NCBI GenBank assembly: GCA_017562135.1
Contig: QEYB01000448.1
Coordinates: 1,178,001 to 1,242,000 of the forward strand
DNA: 64,000 nt
Reading direction: 5' to 3'
DNA from: Dipylidium caninum
Lineage: Eukaryota; Platyhelminthes; Cestoda; Cyclophyllidea; Dipylidiidae
Part shown: positions 25,700-39,095 of the stretch, in pieces
Layout: every line of letters begins with the position of its first letter
Numbering within the stretch: position 1 is the first letter of the stretch
Position numbers and translations under genes: made by a program
The notes under the pieces: model-generated
Databases searched by the model: none
What the model saw: the letters and a program-made list of their open reading frames with translations, nothing else
Told to the model about the DNA's origin: nothing

Positions 25700-28600
25700 G
25701 TAATTGTGTTTGACTTTTCTGGAGTTATCAAGTGCGACTCTTTCAGTATATGCACTTTTTAGGAGAGGAATTATCCTTACACATGCGTCCAGTCCCGTTC
25801 GCGAAAGACCCGTATGATTTTATCGTAGTAGAACATCTACTAGCATAGGACCAGTAGGCTGCCAAAACTTGAAGGCAATCGGCTTGACGGTCTATTCGCC
25901 ACTTTTTAGGCCTGGCGACGGCTTTATTCGGTGTAGATAGGCGACTCAACTTTGTGGAGTCATTTGCGAAATGTGCCACGCAAACGATGCATCAACGCCG
26001 TCATACACACGCAGTCGTGTCGCCCGGCACTGGAATCGGAGGTTTCCATATGTTACTTTGACAAGAAAGAGCCGCTGGCGTTAAACCTCTGTTAATTAGC
26101 GAGGCCACTCAAGGAGACAAATTCTGCTCATTCGACTTGGGGACTTCGAGGCAGAGGAAGAAGACTTGTTCCCGCAACGACATCTATTTTAACTGTTGCC
26201 TAAGTTTGGGTCGAGACAAGATACTAACAGGCAACAAAGTGACCCTTTTTCCCAGTCTGCGCAGCTTACCTCACCGACAGTGGTGTCTACGGCAGACGGG
26301 CAGCACGTGCCCCATATTTGAATTACGGCCGTAAAGACGCTCCGTTTCTACGAAGAACTCGTAACATTTGCTGTGTCGACCACTAAAGGGACAAATTCTG
26401 TGACGCGAGAAGTTGGTGATTGAAGAACTTGTAAAGGAACTATTTTGAAACGGTTATGCATTTCAATGCTCTTAGTGCCCAAGTTATAGTAGTGGATGTC
26501 CGTATTGTGGGAAAGGTCGCTGCACGATAATTTCATACACCTAAATTGCAGTGGTGGTTTAGGCGGACGTTAGCTACTTAACTCGACCACGCATCCCATT
26601 CGTCTTTTCTGCCCGGAGTTGCCTCTGGGCTCCGTCTCTGTGGGGACCCAGGCACCCAACAGTTGGGTAAGAGCATTGGAGGTTAGGTAAAGAACATGTT
26701 CTTCCAGCTGTTTTCAAGAGTTTCAATTAGTTCAGTGTCAACTCAATTGCAGCATCGCGACGACCCACGGCGGTGGGCTTCAAAGCGGTTTGGCCTTCTG
26801 CCAAATACGATCCACGTTGGCACGTGGTGATCTGTTGAAAACCAGCTCTCACGAAGTCGTCTTTAGTCGCACACTTGTGCAGGAAAATAGAACACTTTTT
26901 TAAGTTTAGTGACTCCAGTTTACCCCAAAAACAATGCTTTTTGGGCTATTTTTAACCGCAAAATGGCGATTTCTATTTTCTCCATGTGCAATGTTGTTGG
27001 AGTCAGAAAAGTTTGCCGCATAAACAGATGCAAAATACTCGAATCTCGACGGGAGAAAGCGAATGAGCCAAAATTATGCCGATTTGCAGACCTAATCTCC
27101 TCTTCCTTCTCAGTAAATCTGCTATATGACAACAATTTCGCTAATAAGTGTGCAGAAAGCCTACCAACTTAGAGTAAACACATAAGAGTGATGAGGAATC
27201 AGGGCTGCCAGAGGCGCGAAGACTCCCGACTGAAGTTAGCAGTGGCTGTCGGCTCCGAGAAGTGTGAATGTAGTCGCATGAGGAAACACGTGTTCGTCCT
27301 TAGATAAACGCTAAGTTGAAGTCGAATCCATGCTGCAACAGTAAGCAGATCCTGGCAGGCTTCAGAACTCACAGTCGAAAGCTGTGCGGTTCACTTCGCA
27401 TTTAAACTGGTAGAGAAGAAGACATGTAAATTTTGAAAGTCGTTTTAAAAAGGACATTTGTTCAGAAGTGAGTTTAAGATTTGTACACAAAGGAGTCCTG
27501 AGAAACTCAAAAATGATTGTGGATTTCGGGGGATTTTAAATGGTTGTTGAAAAGGTGGCCTACGTCTTGAAGCCACTAAAGCATAGCTCATCGCCGAGGA
27601 ATTGACAAGTACACGGACCTGTTGAAGAAGTGGAACGAAGGGCAGCGTGGAAGTACTTCTCCTCTCCTAAGAGTTGAATTTCACTTCAGTGGTGCGCCAT
27701 CTCCGTATGGACTTCCGCAGGTGTGTCATTCACTCAAGCCACATATCAGACTCTTCCCTTTCTCCCAAGCAGTGGATGATGAAGCTGGGAAACTCAGCTG
27801 TCGCGAAGTGGTCAAATGAACTAGTTGGGACTATTTGTTTGTTTGGCGGTTGTGAACAGCTAAGTGGGTTTTGCGAGCCACTAATTTTAAATTTTAGGTG
27901 GGTGTGATAGAACAATTGTTTAAACACTTCTGCTTTGGACTTTTCCGATAAAATTGCCGAAGACCCCCTCATTGCTCACAAAATTAGACCTTCTTAAGGT
28001 TATAAGAGGCCTGAGAGATAGTGTACTTGCCTCTAGACCCATTAGAAAGCCACTTGTATAACAAAGTTATTTTTATATAAAAGCATTAGGTTAAATATGT
28101 GCGCACCTTCTCCTGACGCCTCCAAAAAGTAACCACAAGAAGCGACGTGAAAGTGTCGGCAATTGCGTTGAACTCTCTACTGTTCGAAAGGCCTTGGGGG
28201 AAATTATGGTGCTAGTTTGTTTCTGATGCCTTGGAGAGGAGCCTTGTGACCAGATAATGATGATTTAACGAAAACCAACTTGTAATTTTAGGAACTACAA
28301 GCATCGTTGAGGCGATCTGGTCCTGCCTCGTGACTCCCCTTACTCTGTCACCATTCCAGGCTTGTTCGGGTGGATGAAAAAGGGACGTGGGAGGCCACAT
28401 GACATGCAGGTCCACCATTCCCAGGCCGAACACTGAGGCCCATGTCTTATTAGAGGATACAACATGGTGTTGCGTGGAATTATCCATTTTGTAAGAGACT
28501 CTGTCTGAATGCCTTCATCTGCTTACTTACAGCGGTTGAACATACTCTCTTCATGTTTTCATAGAGCCAAATCAACGGTGTCGATAAGTGAATTAACTCG

Positions 28601-29623
28601 TAGAACGTCGAAGCCTTGTGGCACTTCATTCAGCGCTGTGACTCCGGCAACGTCTGCATGTCATGCCCCAGGCCGCAACCGTGTGCGCCCATTTCCCGTT
28701 GAAATAAACACAGGGTGTCGAGTGCATTTCCCACTCTATTTCGAGGCAATCACCAAGGCCAGATGGTCGGGTCACTTGGACTAATATGGCAGTTGTTGGG
28801 GCAATGAAACATCTTCTCCCCACCTTAACGCGTTTACTGGCATAAAAGTTGGACCACATGAAAACCAGTGACCAACACGTGCTTCCTCAAGTGTTGTTGG
28901 ACACATTCCCCGAAAACGATGTCAAATTAGATGTTAATGCGTAGGCTCCACCGACTCGGCGTATAACCGACCATGAAGTAGAAGTGGGCTAGGAAGTTAA
29001 CAGAACGAGCACACGATGCACGGACTTCTCCACCACGAATGTCTCAATAGCCCGCTTCTTAATGCACCCAAGCCTTACTGGGTAAATATCCGAATACTCC
29101 CGTTACTAAGCCAAACATGGACGGTGAAAAGTCTTTTGGTGCTCTTCGACCATTAAGCTTTCTATAGTGAGCGGATAACCACGCCTCCTGACTAGTCTGA
29201 ATAGATGGAACTCTGCAGTCATGTGTGATAAATATGATGGCCATTCAAGACGGACATTTGTTTCATTAGTTTCACACTTCTCTATTGCAGTCTCAATACT
29301 CTCCCGTACTTTGTAATTTCCCTCGGACCTTGGCGGTGGTCTTCCCGGTCCTCCACCCTCCCTCTCCGCCATGATGCCCAGCCTTTATTTGAGGAAGGGG
29401 ATCTCTCGAGAGTGACAGGACAACTCATAACACCGCGTTAGCCGCAATGATGCATGCCTGCCTTGGTATGTCTCTCTTGTTTTGGCGTCGAAAACTGAAA
29501 CATCCAATTCTCACTCCTCACACACCGCGAGGCATGAGCCTGTAGTTATGAGGAAAATTCCAACCGAGTCGCCACCGATCTCAGGGGACTCCACTTATTT
29601 CCCACACTACACATTAAGGGTAA
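25700..29623. other. Gene-poor region
   Basis: Only short ORFs occur. Those at 27674-27907 (+) and 28212-28487 (-) are plausible-looking but overlap equally plausible frames, so I do not call them. No RNA gene or repeat was recognised. Confidence 0.4.
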
Positions 29624-29741
29624 ATGTTATTAACTGATTATAATGCGCAATTAAATAATATTTCGGCACAACAGAGCCTGTCTTCAAGTAAAACTCCCAC
29701 ATTTTGGTTGAGAAACCTCCCCAGTGTTTCAAATACTTTAG

Positions 29742-30003
29742 CACTCTTTAATGAGTTGGCAGAGGATACTCCTATCACCCCCTCCGACGGGGACTGTAAG
29801 TATTAAAAAATGCTCTTAAACTCCGACGACTTGAATTTCTTTAAGCAGAATCCTTCAGAGAGCACTCTGGATGAGGGGGAGGCAGAAGAGCCTATCAAAA
29901 GCGACAGCCTACACATCGAATGGTGGCTGAATTCCAGCGTTAGTAGTGTGTCGGCGCCTTCTTTCAGTCCTGTTGCCTTACTCACTTTGTGGGACCTAAA
30001 ATA
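29742..30003 (+). CDS. Unidentified small spliced gene, C-terminal part
   Basis: A segment following AATACTTTAG at 29742 contains an ATG at 29751 and ends at GGGGACT/GTAAGTATT (exon end 29795) in phase 0. After a roughly 50 bp intron with acceptor TTTCTTTAAG, the second exon from 29846 reads in phase 0 to TAA at 30003. That exon encodes an acidic stretch (STLDEGEAEEPIKSD), then IEWWLNSS and a Ser-rich hydrophobic tail. No family is recognised. The alternative is that 29624-29806 and 29810-30004 are ORFs in one frame separated by a single TAA. Confidence 0.3.
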
Positions 30004-32234
30004 AGCCAAAGTATTCTTTCTTCCATGCTTGAACATCCGGAAGCATTTAATAAAAAAACATCAGGTAGGGCTTTAAATTCGCTCCCACTAGACTTTGTAT
30101 TTTTCTACAATGCGGTGAGAAAATTTGGACGATATTTCTTAATTACAACCCACTTGAAGGGTTCCATCCGCTGCACGCTGGACCACACATCCTGAGATGG
30201 GAAACAGCGAATAAATGAAATTGAGGTGAGCCATGAATGAGGGAGTGGACTCACAAGTGTCTTTACGTCGGTGACGTGAGAGGGTACTTTTTCAGTGTGC
30301 GAGGAGTCCGCCTGCTTGAATCACTCACCGTGAATAAGTTAAAAGTACAGCCATGCTGTGACATGATCATGCTCGAATGTCTCTCCCTCTGCGGTCTCAT
30401 CAGACCAAGGAAGCCTGGCGAATTAGTTAGGTAGAGAGGAGATTGGCACTGGTAGGTGAGTGCTCAGAGGAGAAAAATTGAGTTACTGACTGTCCACGTT
30501 TTCAGTTTCACCGACACCAGGTCGAGCAGTCGCCTCGCGCCCTGTCGAGTGATGGGGACCAGGAGTTGGGGGCCCCAAAACTGTGCACAAATGAGCATGG
30601 CAGGGACTAGTGGAGCAAAGTGACACCCTAAAGCTACCGCTACGAAAAACGCGCTACTGCCTAGTTGGTTCAATTAGTCTGAGTTTTTTTGACGAAATGC
30701 TAAAAGGAGTGTTCATGAGAGTGAGAAAGGAAATTGGTGGAGAGAGGTCTTAATGACAGTCTCCGCTAAACGGATTAGCGATGCGAAAATGTGTGCATTT
30801 TGCGAGGGGTTGCGTGAAATAAAAAAGGATTCCATGAAATAGAGGTTACGGTTACTATGTTTATTTGAACAGGTTGATTGAAAGAGTAGGAGAGGGAAGA
30901 TGATGAGACTCCTCGAGGTGCGAGTCAAGCCGCGGGGTTCTTTCGGTTAACACAATCTCATAAGCGTTGGGCGGCGCCAACTCACGAGGAGGACGATTTT
31001 CGTTCTCCGCATTGAGTAGCAGGCAGAGTAAAACACTGCTCGCGCAGAGAACGCTTTGAAGGATTTTGGTACACGAATTCTGTTCGCCGTCAGACGTCAA
31101 AATTGGTCGTGGTCTACTCCGCTCTCTGCCTCAGCCGCTCCTCTTGATCCCGCGCCACTTCCCGCAACTCTTGGTGTCCCGACTGAAACTGCACTCGTCC
31201 CAACTTTTCCTCAGTGCTCTATGATTTAGGGGCCCCGTTTAGACGCTTTCGAACCTAATTTGAAATTACGCTAGTGTTGACCTCTTTGTCTTGTCAAGCG
31301 GACGTCATTACCACCTTAACTTCTTCATCTTACAAGTCAACATCAAATTACTCTAATAAGTGGAGTTTTTAAACGTCTGTCTTGGTGGAGCATCTCGTGA
31401 ACAAATAAATGAGTCCTCCACCCTTGACACCTTTATTAGGTACTAACACGTCCGTAGCCTCGAAGGCCTTCACTGTCCGACAGTTACGCGACAGACACTT
31501 GCAAAGTGGACGCCTCCCTTCCACACGGAAGGCGGTTGACGGGCATGCGACTGCATTTGCCCACGCAAATGTTATGCATCAAATCGAGGTTTCCGGTAGC
31601 ATAGCCACTTCCTTCTCCTTCGCCGGTATTACAATGTCTCCTACCATAATGGAAAAAAGGATCGGGTTGAATGTCTGCACTCGGTAAAGCCCGTATTAAC
31701 TTTTGATTAGCGTGGTGATATAAGCAAACGTCAGAAAACCGATTTCTTATCTTGGCAAATTCAGAGGATGCGTTCATGATAACGACCTCGTATACTTACG
31801 AAAATGAAAAGTCATTCATTTTACCCAAAGTCCCTCATTTGACGTAGTGGGTTTTTTGCGGAGGTTGCTAAAATGATTAGAATCTTCCCGCGTGCGAGTG
31901 GGCAAGCGGTGTTCCCTTTGTGCCTTTTCCCATCACTACATTGGATTTCCCTTGTGAAACTGCAACTGGGGCCTGAAAGGAAACCACGATAAAGTGTGGG
32001 ACGACTTCTTGGTGACGTAATGCGTCGGCATCGCCTCCCAAGTCTTTTCTTTTCCTAACGAATACTCTCTACGTCATGTATTCTGTCACTCAAGCGCCAG
32101 TGAAGGCCACGTGCAGAGGCATCGTTTGACGAGTTTGTCATCCCCGGCGAATGACCGGTTGGAAGATTCACTAAGTGCACATGATCTCAATGCTGATCTT
32201 TTAAGCCGCCATAGCATGGCCTCGAGTGCGGATT

Positions 32235-32252
32235 TTGTTGTTGTTGTTGTTG
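32235..32252. repeat. (TTG)6 microsatellite
   Basis: Six TTG units in intergenic DNA. Confidence 0.85.
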
Positions 32253-34413
32253 CTTGCACCAGGCGCCTGCAGTTCGCCCCACCGTCTTCTCGAGCATAAT
32301 CCTCCTCCCTCTGGTCAAGTTGGCCTAACTATTTACTTTCCCATTTGTTCACACTGCAGTAAGTTGCATGAATAGGATTTCATTAATATTAATTATGCCT
32401 CCTGTCCACAGTGGCGAGTGTGTACTTGCAGAGGGGTGCAGTCCTAAGACGGAAATTGTTATGACTGCAATTAGACTGAACAGACCCGCAAAGCACCCGG
32501 AGCCTCAGCCACTCTGTCTAATGCTAGTCTCATTGTTGCCTCAGTTCTGGTTTCAGCATTCCGCATTTGGTCCGGTTCGTACTTGTACTGCAGCAACCTC
32601 CACTTGCTGGGATTAGCAGTGTTAAAATCTCCTCCACGCATGGTGACTTCGCATTGAAGGATCCCAAAGACCGGTAAAGGGGCAAGCATTTACAGGGACG
32701 TGGAGTTAATTGTCCGCAAATAACTCAGTCGCCTATGGCCTATCTAATTAGGTCAGCAGGGCAACTAGACCATTTGAAGCCACAGGTGCGATCACCGACA
32801 AATCGTCCGTAGGCAGCCCCTATCCGTTGGGTCAGTTGATCTCTTAATAGATGGTTTCATGTTCAGTCACCTTGGCCTACGACTGGATAACAAACATCGC
32901 ATTAAATTATGGGTGAGAAAAGTTTCGTGGTCAAGGCGTTGCGGGGTTGGGAATAAAATGTTGGTCGCCTTCAGAGATCTATGATGCAAAGCATAGGGTG
33001 CGATTTTTCCGAATGGAAGTCCACTGAAGGTAGTGATCCTCGTTTCTATCTTCACTCCCTTCACACTGGAAAGAAGCTAAATGGGAAAGTTCTTTCATCC
33101 ATTCGGACTCTTTCCGCATTACTAACTCATTTGCTTTGGCGGCCATAATCTCGGTTTCAGCACTACCTTTTCAGACGACTTGAACTGGGAAGATGAAAAG
33201 TGGAAACAGGCAGCTCTTGTCTGGTGTTTGCCCCTCGTGACGCGGCGGGCATTGGGCTGCTGGAGGTATACGAAAGAGGATGGAGACAGTAGGGTTTTTT
33301 AAAAGGCAACTGATGAAACAGGATTTCGTCGTATTCAAAAAGACACTCTCGGACTTGGTGACTGGTTGCAGAGTTAATGGGGCGGTTAGTAAAGTCTTGC
33401 GACTGTGCTTCTCAGGAAAACTACGCACCTGAGTGAGGGCAAGAAATCCTCAATTACCACGATAATGAGTGTCTCCTTCCTCACAGTTTCCCTCTCATCT
33501 CCCTTCTCTTTCCCTTGTCATTTCGACAATGTCTAAGTTTGACTACCGCCGATGAATGCTCAAACGAAGGAATCAAAACAGACCGCCGACAAGGGTCTGC
33601 AATCACCTGAAGTAATATTTACGTGCGCAATTATCCTATCAAGTGATAAATGGCATCAACTGGTGTGACCCCACCCCACTGCCATGCGATCAGGAGGCAC
33701 GCGCCTAAATTGCTGCACATACAGCCTTTTGCTTCGCGAAAATGATATAATGGCGGTATCTCGGTTGCAGTCCTGCGGGTGCGGGTGAGTGAATCGGCTG
33801 AATGGAGGGCAGAAGTTGCGTTTTTGTTTGGCTACAGTCGTACCACCTCTTTCCTCCGGTCCAATCATTAGAGTACGCAGGTTGCCACACGCCCCCCAAT
33901 CACGACCGCCAAAGTTAACAAAGGTACCATCAAATCTTGTGCAAAACGTGATCATTTTAGCCGCGGCCTTGAAGATGTGCCTCCACCCGTCGCACTACCC
34001 TTGAAGTGGTTACATGCAACATTACGTCGCAGATTACTTTTTCGCCTGCGAGACCATGAAAGAATGCTCAACCACACTGCACTAAGTACGTTTGCCCTTT
34101 TTTCTCAAATTCCAGTGTCCCGCTGGACAGGTGTAAGTTCTTGTGGATCGACTCACTGATTGCCTATTAGTGTGCCGAGGCATTTGGGGGGAGGCGATAA
34201 ACGGGAGACGAGTTATTCGAGTCCTCCACCTCGCGGTGAAGCCTTTATGCCGCAATGAGGACTGCGAGGATTTCGAGTTGGCGTACTGCAGTCACCGGCA
34301 GCATAAGGAGACGCTTCTACTACCGCAGACGAGGTCGTGTGTGCTTAGACTTACTTTTGAATGACAAGTCCTGTCGTGAAGCGAGTCGAAGAAGTTCTAA
34401 TGAATCAATAGGG

Positions 34414-34458
34414 CGTGTGTGTGTATGTGTTTTTCTGTGTGCATGTGTGTGCTCGTGC
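34414..34458. repeat. Imperfect (GT)n tract
   Basis: Interrupted GTGTGT and ATGTGT units about 260 bp upstream of the homeobox gene start. Confidence 0.75.
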
Positions 34459-34715
34459 GGGAATGTGCACAATTGCAGTGCTCGAGATTCATTAATATCT
34501 CCAAATTCATGGCTCAGGCAAAAGTACGCACACATGCACGCAGGCTTGTGAGTGCAGTCGCACCCAAAAATATATTTTCCAATTATCTCTTTGCATTTTT
34601 TGATTCACGCCAATTCATTCATCACTTCGTGGGCGGTGAGCCAATGAGGGTGCAGAATACGTCACCGCGCCCTATTAAAGCGTAAGAGGCGAGGTGGAGG
34701 AGACCATGAGACACA

Positions 34716-35682
34716 ATGCTGGGTAGTGCAGATAGAGACGCTTTTTGTTCCCTCTCCATCCTCCTAGGCAACCATCGCAACGCCCTAAGCTGCTGTGCCA
34801 TCAAGCCAATCTCCCTCCGTCTACCCGACAAGTATGCACCTTGCGTGGTGCCCACTGTTCCATCGCCCAAGGAGCTCCTCTCTCCAAATTGGGGACTCAG
34901 TCGGCCCCGGGGTAAGCACATTTACTTTTCTACCTAGTTTACCCGATTACGGTGTAATAGTTTGTGTCTGTGCCACTTAGAATACGTTAGACTCCTCGAG
35001 GGTTTGGTGAGCTCTTGGCGGATATTCGCAACGAAACGGGAAGTGCACGTCCTTGGTGATTCTCCCTCCTACCCCGCCTCAGCCAACTCCGAGAGAAGCG
35101 GAGTTGACGACGTGACAGAACTAGACGAAAACAACTATGGAGAATCGTCTTGCTCCTCTCCAGTATCCCCCACCACCTCAACGTCGTTACTATCATCCTC
35201 ACCGTCTACGGCAGCCGGGAGCCTATCAGCGGGTGCTTGCTCCACACCGGCGACGTCAGCAGAGACACCTGTAGGCCTCTCCGATTGCCCAGGGAGTGCA
35301 AACAACCGAGGGAGCCGCACAAAACGCTATCGCAAGGCCCGTGCCTACTTCCAACCACATCATCTTCACGCGTTAGAGAGCTTTTACAAGCATCAAACCT
35401 ACCTATCCACGCAAGACCGAGAACTGCTTTCCCAGAGGCTCGGCCTATCGGAAGATAGAGTGAGTGCCCTCCTTTAACATTTACCCTAGTTTTATGAGCT
35501 TTTGCAGTCAAATTATCCCAAAACAAAGCATCACCGATGCCGCCGAGTGCAGTATAAAAGATCGGTGTTTTGTCTGTCTCGTCTAGATCAGAACGTGGTT
35601 TCAAAATCGTCGTATGAAGGAGAAGAGGAAACCCCGACAGTCCTTTTGTGCCATCGAGGACTGCATTAAACTTTTCAGTTAG
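34716..35682 (+). CDS. Divergent homeodomain transcription factor
   Basis: Three exons (34716-34911, 34981-35459, 35587-35682) join in phases 1 and 0 to give 256 residues, with introns of 69 and 127 bp. The ATG at 34716 has an in-frame TGA just upstream. The homeodomain is about residues 182-241, in the third and fourth fifths of the C-terminal part. It keeps Arg5, Leu16, Tyr25, Leu40, Trp48, Phe49, Asn51 and Arg53 in IRTWFQNRRMKEKRK. Thr47 is shared with Vent, Hex, Tlx and Bar classes, so an ANTP/NK-like class is likely but the family is unresolved. A Ser/Thr/Pro-rich acidic linker (about 95-165) precedes it, and only about 15 residues follow it. Near the N-terminus FCSLSILLG loosely resembles an eh1 repressor motif. 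The intron splits helix 3 between homeodomain positions 44 and 45, a common site. The product should be a nuclear DNA-binding regulator. Confidence 0.85.
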
Positions 35683-37528
35683 CAAGGCAGTAGCAGAAAA
35701 TGCCGGAATGACTTAAGCCACCTCTCACTGAATTTGGTGTTCCCATTCCTCAATCTTGTGTATAAGCATTATAATATTGTACTCGCGCATTATTCTGTTT
35801 TCATAAAAGAAGCGTATTGTACTTTTTACGCTCATTGTTCTCTTACATGGTCGCTGTCCGTATACGTGGACTCCCAGTCGAGTTCTGAATCTGTTAAGTC
35901 AAAGAAGACTTTTCAGCCTGTCACCTAACGTAGAGCACCATGGCGTAGTCTGCATCCACAGATAGGGCAATTTTGGCCTGAGAATGTCACAATTTTCGTT
36001 ACCTAAGGATAATTGTGAGAATCTCCCGGGATTAATTTCTCGGATGTTCTTTCTTCCCCCACACCCCATCGGAGGTCAGGGAAACTCTTACTCCTGTTGC
36101 CTAGGTTATTCCGATCCTGCGGGGTGCCGCCTTCCTCCAAGTGCTTCACGACGGCCCCGCACCGGAGCGATCGAGTGGTGGTCGCGAGTGGCTGGCGTTG
36201 AGTCCGGCACAAGCGGCCGCTATCACTCACACCATCATTCCGATGCCACGTTGAGCATGAGACAACTAAACGCCGACGACTGGGGCATATCCACTTTCCG
36301 TGCTGGGAACAAGTGTTTCACTTTTGGCTTAAGACGTTTTTTTGGCAAAACCGCCCAGTCATCCCAAATTTCATTTAAAGGAGGGAGGGTAATCTGGGAT
36401 TTCGTTCATTTGAATGGAGCAAGGTCTTGTGATTGAAGGACACGCGAAATTCCTTTTTATCTAATCAACACATTGGAGTAAGATTGTACAATGCTGTCGA
36501 GTGGGGTAAAACCCGACGGGGTCGGTGGAAGGCTGTTTATTCCACGGCATCTTGCCAGTCCCCTGCTTCCGTATCCGCGGAGAGAGGCGAACAGCTGACT
36601 CGTCCAAAAGTGGCGTCTCCAAAAGTCTGCATCAAATTCTTTCCACATGAAAGTACACACAACTTGACTACGCAGTTATCGCGATCGCTGTTGCCGCCTG
36701 TATCAGTAGGATTCTTTAAATGCAGTACATGAGGGTACACTTTTGGGTTTACTTCGACTAAAAAGTACTTGAAGTCGGCTTCCCGCAGATCGCAGGTTCG
36801 GATTTAATTACGGGAACCTTTCCTGGCTCCGCACCACTGCGTCGAGTTGCCATGGTGACGAAGCGGAAGTCTCTTAGTCTCACCGAATTCAGAGGAAGCA
36901 AGGCTGGAAGTCCCACTTAGTCGCTCGATGAAGGTAGGTGAAACCTCGTCTATGTGTAAATATGCCATCTAAAAATTATCTTTAATTGACACCGGTTAAA
37001 AGCTAATGCTTTTAAGTTCGCTCGAGTCAATGTTAATGGTTGCGTAGACAAAGGATTATATTGTTGGTTTGGTACATATGCACTCATTCAACGTCTGGTT
37101 GTCACTTAATAAATAACCCGAACAACTGACTCAATGGAAATGTGTTATTGTGGAGGCTTTACTTGCTCTGTTAGGGAAGCCAAACCGAAAGAAGGGGCGA
37201 AGGAGGAGCTCAGTGCTCCCGTCTCCCCCCATACCCGTTCACATTTTGTGTGCCACCTACTGATTTGTATCACGTTGTGGCGATTCACTGGCGTAAGCAC
37301 GTTCTTTTTTTCTATTTCCCTAGAAATGAAAGTAGAAAATTTTTTCTGCTGCGCGTAAACTTTTTAAGTACCTGTGCGGAGTCGAAGGGAACGATCAGAA
37401 TTTTTCAAATAAACTTCTTATCCTCCAGGCGCCGAAAAGTGAAATTTTGCAGCAGATGTTAGTCTTAAATGCCTCTGACAGTCCGTGGCACGGCAGTGTC
37501 AGTTGTCTTTCAACATGTCCTCGTATTG

Positions 37529-37709
37529 ATGACAAGAGGTGATTTGTTCTCGGCCGCTCAGGGAGGGCGGAGGGTAGAAGGAGGGCAGCAGGGGCTCTCA
37601 CCCGCCCTCTCCACCTCATCTGACAAACTTACAAAGTCTTCTTCGCCCACGCTACTAGCAGAAAGGCTTTACTTCTGCCACCTGCCTCAGGTTTGCTTCT
37701 CCACCCAAG
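37529..37709 (+). other. Exon candidate with possible start codon
   Basis: From an ATG at 37529 an open frame runs to CCCAAG/GTAAGA, leaving in phase 1. The product is Ser/Gly/Gln-rich (SPALSTSSDKLTKSSSPT), the kind of composition seen in flexible N-terminal regions. Its phase matches the acceptors of the candidates at 39637 and 44461. It could be a 5' exon of phosphatase A or unrelated. Confidence 0.2.
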
Positions 37710-38892
37710 GTAAGATGAAAATGTGATTACGCGAGTCTACCCCACTTGGGTCTCAGCGGCGATGTGCGCCAAGGCATCGAATTCCAGGGCGGACATGGAA
37801 ACGAATTCTCTATGGCAATGTAAGTTGGGAGGTGGACTTTGTGCCCGCAGATGACGGGCTCGCCACTGGGTTCTGCGTACTGTGCATCCACGACGACTCA
37901 TGATGGCGGATTGAAGGGACTTATACCTGAAAATATTGCCTCTTGGTCTACGCTTGCATTCGTTGTCGACTCTTCTCACAAATAACGTTACAACTTCACA
38001 GTGAAAACTCCATTGTAAGCCTAATGAAAACGACAAAACTCGTAGAAGATGGCCAGTCCTCAAGAACGAGGAAGAGGAGGGCCACTCGAGGCATTTTTAC
38101 TTCGTTAGGCGAAGAGTCGGGTATTTGAGCAAAGGCTACGCCCGCCACGAGTTTACAGCCTATGTTGGTGGGGCGGCCGGACAGGAGGACAGAGGGTACG
38201 AAGGTCCGCCTTATCCGCCTTTCTCTGCAGCACTGAGAGCACTCACATCGACTGGAAAAGCCCACGCCAGAAAAAAACCGCCTTTAGCACGTGAATTGAA
38301 ACGCAAAACAATTTAATAGTTAAGCGATCATCTTGTCAATTATCAGTCAGAGTAACATGAGCACTTGATGGCAAGAAAACAGCACACCTCCGTTGGGGTG
38401 ATGAAAATTTCTTAAAGGCCTAAGTTGAATTGCACCTAAAAAACGCCTGGTTTGGTTACTCGGGCGATGATTATCAGTGAGACAGTTACCGGCAGAGGAT
38501 GATTGTATAGCATTAAGACAATACCAGTAATTAAAGTGTGTTTAATAAAGCCTCTCGACTCCAACGTCGTATGAGGAAGAAGTTACCAATTAGGCGAGAA
38601 ATTGTGCGTAAAACCATAGTTTTGCAATTCTAACGCGAGTCAAAGAGGCGAGAGGCGATTTAGCCCCTTTCAAATGGTCACAGGGTGTCACTTGTTCTCA
38701 CTCAAACTGACATTAGCGGCACCGACTGCCAGTGGAGACACTTAAATCCAACTGAGGAGGGTGTGATGTGTGGTGAAAAGACCGGTTAATGCGATAGGAC
38801 TTATTTCTCCACAGAAATGTTGTCTCACCCTGCATTAAGGTGTATGCCACCTGTGAGAGGTGGCTGCGCCTACACATTGATTCCGTGACTGC

Positions 38893-38907
38893 GTGTGTGT
38901 GTGTGTG
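38893..38907. repeat. (GT)n microsatellite
   Basis: About seven GT units in intergenic DNA. Confidence 0.85.
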
Positions 38908-39067
38908 GCGAATTCTCACCAGTCCGATGCCAAAAGCCCTAATGACATAAGGGCGTTTGATCGGATAACGACAGGATAATTCACATAATGACGACGCATT
39001 CACAAGCGGTTTAGGTGCGGGTGCACCGATTTATGTGCAGCCATGGCGGCGAAAGAGGCCCAGAGAG

Positions 39068-39095
39068 ACACACACACAGAGAGAAAGAAAGAAAG
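39068..39095. repeat. (CA)n(GA)n(GAAA)n tract
   Basis: CACACACA followed by GAGA and GAAA units, purine-rich on the plus strand. Confidence 0.8.

Larger units (their letters stand above)
30005..34715. other. Intergenic region upstream of the homeobox gene
   Basis: I see no recognisable gene. A (TTG)6 tract lies at 32235-32252 and a GT-rich tract at 34414-34458. An AT-rich TATTAAAG lies about 40 bp upstream of the homeobox ATG and could be TATA-like. Confidence 0.45.

Noticed and set aside
28212..28487. 91-codon minus-strand ORF with ATG and a GTAAGG
   Set aside because: A second minus-strand frame over the same bases also looks protein-like, so the reading is not reliable.
35984..36436. 150-codon ATG-initiated ORF downstream of the homeobox gene
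   Set aside because: No domain, no splice context, mixed composition. Several ORFs of this length are expected by chance in six frames of 64 kb.
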